5,134 bases of DNA, taken from positions 1-5,134 of the forward strand of contig JAJYSL010000322.1 of the NCBI GenBank assembly GCA_021793595.1. The letters run 5' to 3'. Each line of letters begins with the position of its first letter. The stretch's first letter is position 1. This document shows positions 5,024 to 5,134 of the stretch, piece after piece. The position numbers and the translations under genes were made by a program. The notes beneath the pieces are model-generated. The model was not told the DNA's origin. It made no database searches and saw only the letters and a program-made list of their open reading frames with translations. Origin of the DNA: Acidobacteriota bacterium (GTDB lineage Bacteria > Acidobacteriota > Terriglobia > Terriglobales > Acidobacteriaceae).

Positions 5024-5134
5024 ATGAGCGATTTTGCTGCGAATGCTGTCGATGTACTGGTGATTGGAGCGGGGCCGACGGGGTTGGCGTGCGCCATCGA
5101 TGCGCAGAATGCCGGCTTCGATACGCTGCTGGTC
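5024..5134 (+). CDS. ypdA: N-terminus of a FAD/NAD(P)-binding reductase, probably YpdA-type, 3'-truncated by the window edge
   Basis: The frame runs from ATG 5024 off the right end, 37 codons. After a short polar leader (MSDFAANA) it shows a Rossmann beta-alpha-beta fold for FAD: VDVLVIGAGPTGLACAIDAQ, then NAGFDTLLV. The GxGxxG glycines are intact. GPTGLACAIDAQ followed by AGF and a hydrophobic strand is the start I associate with YpdA-family putative bacillithiol disulfide reductases, which act in thiol redox homeostasis in the cytoplasm. A thioredoxin-reductase-like or other two-dinucleotide-binding flavoprotein cannot be excluded from this part alone. AGAGGA (5018-5023) directly abuts the ATG, too close for an ideal Shine-Dalgarno, yet no start codon lies between TAA 5000 and ATG 5024, so the start stands. 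Its promoter is probably in the AT-rich stretch near 4891-4920, but no convincing boxes are seen. Confidence 0.8.
   Translation, partial: MSDFAANAVDVLVIGAGPTGLACAIDAQNAGFDTLLV

Overview
The window most likely comes from an Acidobacteriota chromosome (Terriglobia/Koribacter-like). This rests on recognised features, not a database search: a DusB-type protein with an acidobacterial-looking loop insertion, a YpdA-like flavoprotein start, GC-rich housekeeping genes, and two intergenic palindromic repeats of kinds I recall as common in that phylum (a GTCATTCTGAGC-type element and a stem followed by GGGGCACCC). Placement is inference; bacterial origin is certain.

Layout, left to right. Bases 2-220 are the 3' end of an unrecognised gene on the + strand. 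It overlaps by one base (TAATG) an intact tRNA-dihydrouridine synthase gene, dusB (220-1392), so the two are probably co-transcribed. A CCA-encoding tRNA-Met(CAU) gene lies on the - strand at 1496-1572. Next is a decayed tyrosine recombinase (about 1701-2698). Its arm-binding N-terminus is in one frame and its core-binding and catalytic parts are in another, and the tail that should carry the nucleophilic tyrosine is missing. It is the remnant of an integrative element beside the tRNA, with no cargo left. A complete single-chain class I (4Fe-4S) fumarase (2894-4408) follows, with a good ribosome binding site and a perfect inverted repeat in its leader.

Bases 4409-5023 hold no intact gene but are full of debris: a 141-bp nested inverted-repeat element (4429-4569); a winged-helix regulator of the HVO_A0114 type that has lost its N-terminus at the repeat and carries a one-base frameshift near its C-terminus (4609-4844); a 10-bp-stem hairpin (4847-4872); and the last 26 codons of an XRE/COG3636 antitoxin-like regulator (4922-5002). 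The window ends inside the first 37 codons of a FAD/NAD(P)-binding reductase, probably YpdA (5024 onward).

Functionally the intact genes are housekeeping: tRNA modification, a tRNA, the TCA cycle and thiol redox. They are separated by remnants of mobile or accessory DNA. I find no convincing new multi-gene system. The points worth checking are the decayed regulators and their relation to the repeats, the recombinase/tRNA geometry, an unpaired anticodon-stem position in the tRNA, and the palindrome upstream of the fumarase.
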